A stretch of 7,382 nt of DNA from the NCBI GenBank assembly GCA_022729835.1, contig DZBC01000103.1, positions 1 through 7,382 on the forward strand, read 5' to 3'. Both the position numbers and the translations under genes were made by a program. This DNA comes from Sulfuricurvum sp. (lineage in GTDB: Bacteria; Campylobacterota; Campylobacteria; Campylobacterales; Sulfurimonadaceae). The notes below the pieces were generated by a model. That model worked only from the letters and a program-made list of their open reading frames with translations, did not search any database and was not told the origin of the DNA. Positions 6,784-7,382 of the stretch are shown here, one piece after another; within the stretch, counting starts at the first letter, position 1; every line of letters starts with the position of its first letter.

Positions 6784-7080
6784 TTACAGACTGCTTGCGA
6801 TGACCTCACCCTCACGACGCTCTTTGGAATGGCTCTGCACCACGATATACCCAAGTCGCGGATCATGCACCGCCACCCAAAGCGCCGGATGATAGTGATG
6901 CACCAACCTTGCAAAGAGCCAGATCGGGCCGCGACCGCTGAGGATTACGCCTTGATTGAGCGGGAGTGTCGGAAAATCAAGGGCAAAAGCCTCTTCGACT
7001 TCGATGACGCCGCCTTCGATTTCAAAGGTGATTAGGGTGGCGTTGAGGTGGGGGAGGGGGTTACATGTAAAGACGGTCAT
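6784..7080 (-). CDS. csx3: Csx3, ring nuclease family (Crn3)
   Basis: The product is 98 residues, normal for stand-alone Csx3. The signature GVILSGRGPIWLFARLVHHY (44-63) and VAVHDPRLGYIVVQSH (69-84) are diagnostic of the family. His64, Asp73, Arg75 and His84 are candidates for the active-site residues described for the Archaeoglobus protein. Csx3/Crn3 degrades cyclic tetra-adenylate as a tetramer, ending the type III alarm; an older report described it as an RNA deadenylase. The start at 7080 overlaps the stop of the preceding gene as ATGA, so I prefer it to an ATG at 7143. It fits with the CARF-HEPN effector downstream: one senses the signal and the other removes it. Confidence 0.93.
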   Translation of the reverse strand: MTVFTCNPLPHLNATLITFEIEGGVIEVEEAFALDFPTLPLNQGVILSGRGPIWLFARLVHHYHPALWVAVHDPRLGYIVVQSHSKERREGEVIASSL

Positions 7081-7355
7081 CGATTCTCTTTCATAGGGTT
7101 CGGTGTCAATGATTTCATTGCACTTTTCTTGTCGTAATACCATGGCTGATAGCCGGATTTATCGTTATGGTAAAAGTAGAGCGTTTTCCAATTATTCAGA
7201 ACATCGGCTGCGACGGCATAGGCAATACCTACGCCGCTGACGATGATGTGTACCTCATTGGTGTGTGCCAAAAGACGCATTGCCTCTGTTTCTAGCCAGT
7301 CTCGCAAAGAAGATATATCTTCGGGAGATATTAGACTTCTTGCATAACCTAACAT
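7077..7355 (-). CDS. Unrecognised small protein, faint SAVED/CARF-like pattern
   Basis: This is a 92-residue protein I do not recognise. It has a helical start (residues 1-32), then VHIIVSGVGIAYAVAADVLN and a strand TLYFYHN followed by GYQPWY. The order hydrophobic strand, small-residue loop, helix, strand ending in an aromatic, then a Y-x-P motif recalls the last unit of SAVED domains, which sense cyclic nucleotides, but the resemblance is weak and only by eye. The stop overlaps the csx3 start as ATGA, so the two are surely co-translated. GGAG at 7360-7363 lies four bases before the ATG. The frame stays open to the window edge, so a longer protein cannot be excluded. Confidence 0.65.
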   Translation of the reverse strand: MLGYARSLISPEDISSLRDWLETEAMRLLAHTNEVHIIVSGVGIAYAVAADVLNNWKTLYFYHNDKSGYQPWYYDKKSAMKSLTPNPMKENR

Positions 7356-7356
7356 T

Positions 7357-7382
7357 TTACTCCAAATCCTCGATCGAAGTTG
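7357..7382 (-). CDS. Possible 3' end of an upstream gene (partial)
   Basis: One minus-strand frame reads T-S-I-E-D-L-E and then TAA at 7357-7359, one base before the ATG of the next gene. The tight spacing is like that of the other genes here, so a further co-transcribed gene may end at this point. With only seven residues visible, nothing can be said of its product. Confidence 0.3.

Larger units (their letters stand above)
1206..7070. repeat. Dispersed palindrome TACATGTA, seven copies (four as TTACATGTAA)
   Basis: The full TTACATGTAA is at 1206-1215, 2774-2783, 4795-4804 and 7061-7070. The core TACATGTA is also at 2142-2149, 3267-3274 and 5143-5150. A one-base variant, TTACAGGTAA, lies at 1522-1531. 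Six copies lie inside genes and two (including the variant) in the leader. The flanking bases are not conserved, so only the palindrome recurs. In genes it is read in all three phases: CAT-GTA in RT-Cas1, ACA-TGT in the CARF gene and csx3, and TAC-ATG-TA at the CARF N-terminus. That points to constraint on DNA and not on protein. Confidence 0.85.

Noticed and set aside
6742..7035. Plus-strand open frame opposite csx3
   Set aside because: csx3 on the minus strand is unambiguous from GRGPIW and DPRLG, so this is a shadow.

Overview
The window is a type III-associated CRISPR locus with every recognisable gene on the minus strand, so it reads from right to left. The mixed base composition and the protein style fit a mesophilic or moderately thermophilic Gram-negative bacterium. 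A chemolithotrophic campylobacterote (Sulfurovum, Sulfuricurvum or Nitratifractor-like) is my best guess, but no rRNA or housekeeping gene is present to settle it.

Layout in transcription order: a possible 3' tail of an unseen gene (7357-7382); a small unknown ORF with a faint SAVED/CARF-like pattern (7077-7355); Csx3, a ring-nuclease family protein (6784-7080); a ribbon-helix-helix antitoxin with a PIN toxin (6472-6729 and 6078-6491), headed by a promoter and operator-like palindromes; a second toxin-antitoxin pair made of a Phd/UPF0175-type antitoxin and a DUF3368 PIN-like toxin (5680-6015 and 5198-5683), headed by a clear TATAAT promoter; a CARF-HEPN ribonuclease of the Csx1/TM1812 kind (4065-5201); a reverse transcriptase-Cas1 fusion (1824-4061); Cas2 (1542-1823); a 465-bp non-coding leader (1077-1541) made of four degenerate repeated units; and a CRISPR array of 14 repeats and 13 spacers (81-1076). 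The first 52 bases may be the end of an insertion sequence that cut the array inside a spacer.

RT-Cas1 and Cas2 form the adaptation module, able in principle to take spacers from RNA. The CARF-HEPN protein would be the collateral RNase switched on by cyclic oligoadenylate made by a Cas10 that lies outside the window, and Csx3 would switch the signal off. No cas10, cas6 or effector-subunit gene is visible, so the type III assignment rests on these accessory genes, RT-Cas1 and the crRNA tag ATTGAGAC.

The most interesting points are these: the second toxin-antitoxin pair, the CARF-HEPN RNase, RT-Cas1 and Cas2 are packed without gaps behind one toxin-antitoxin promoter; the leader has a repeated architecture; several spacers contain perfect inverted repeats, which may reflect capture of structured RNA; and the palindrome TACATGTA occurs seven times in all three reading frames.
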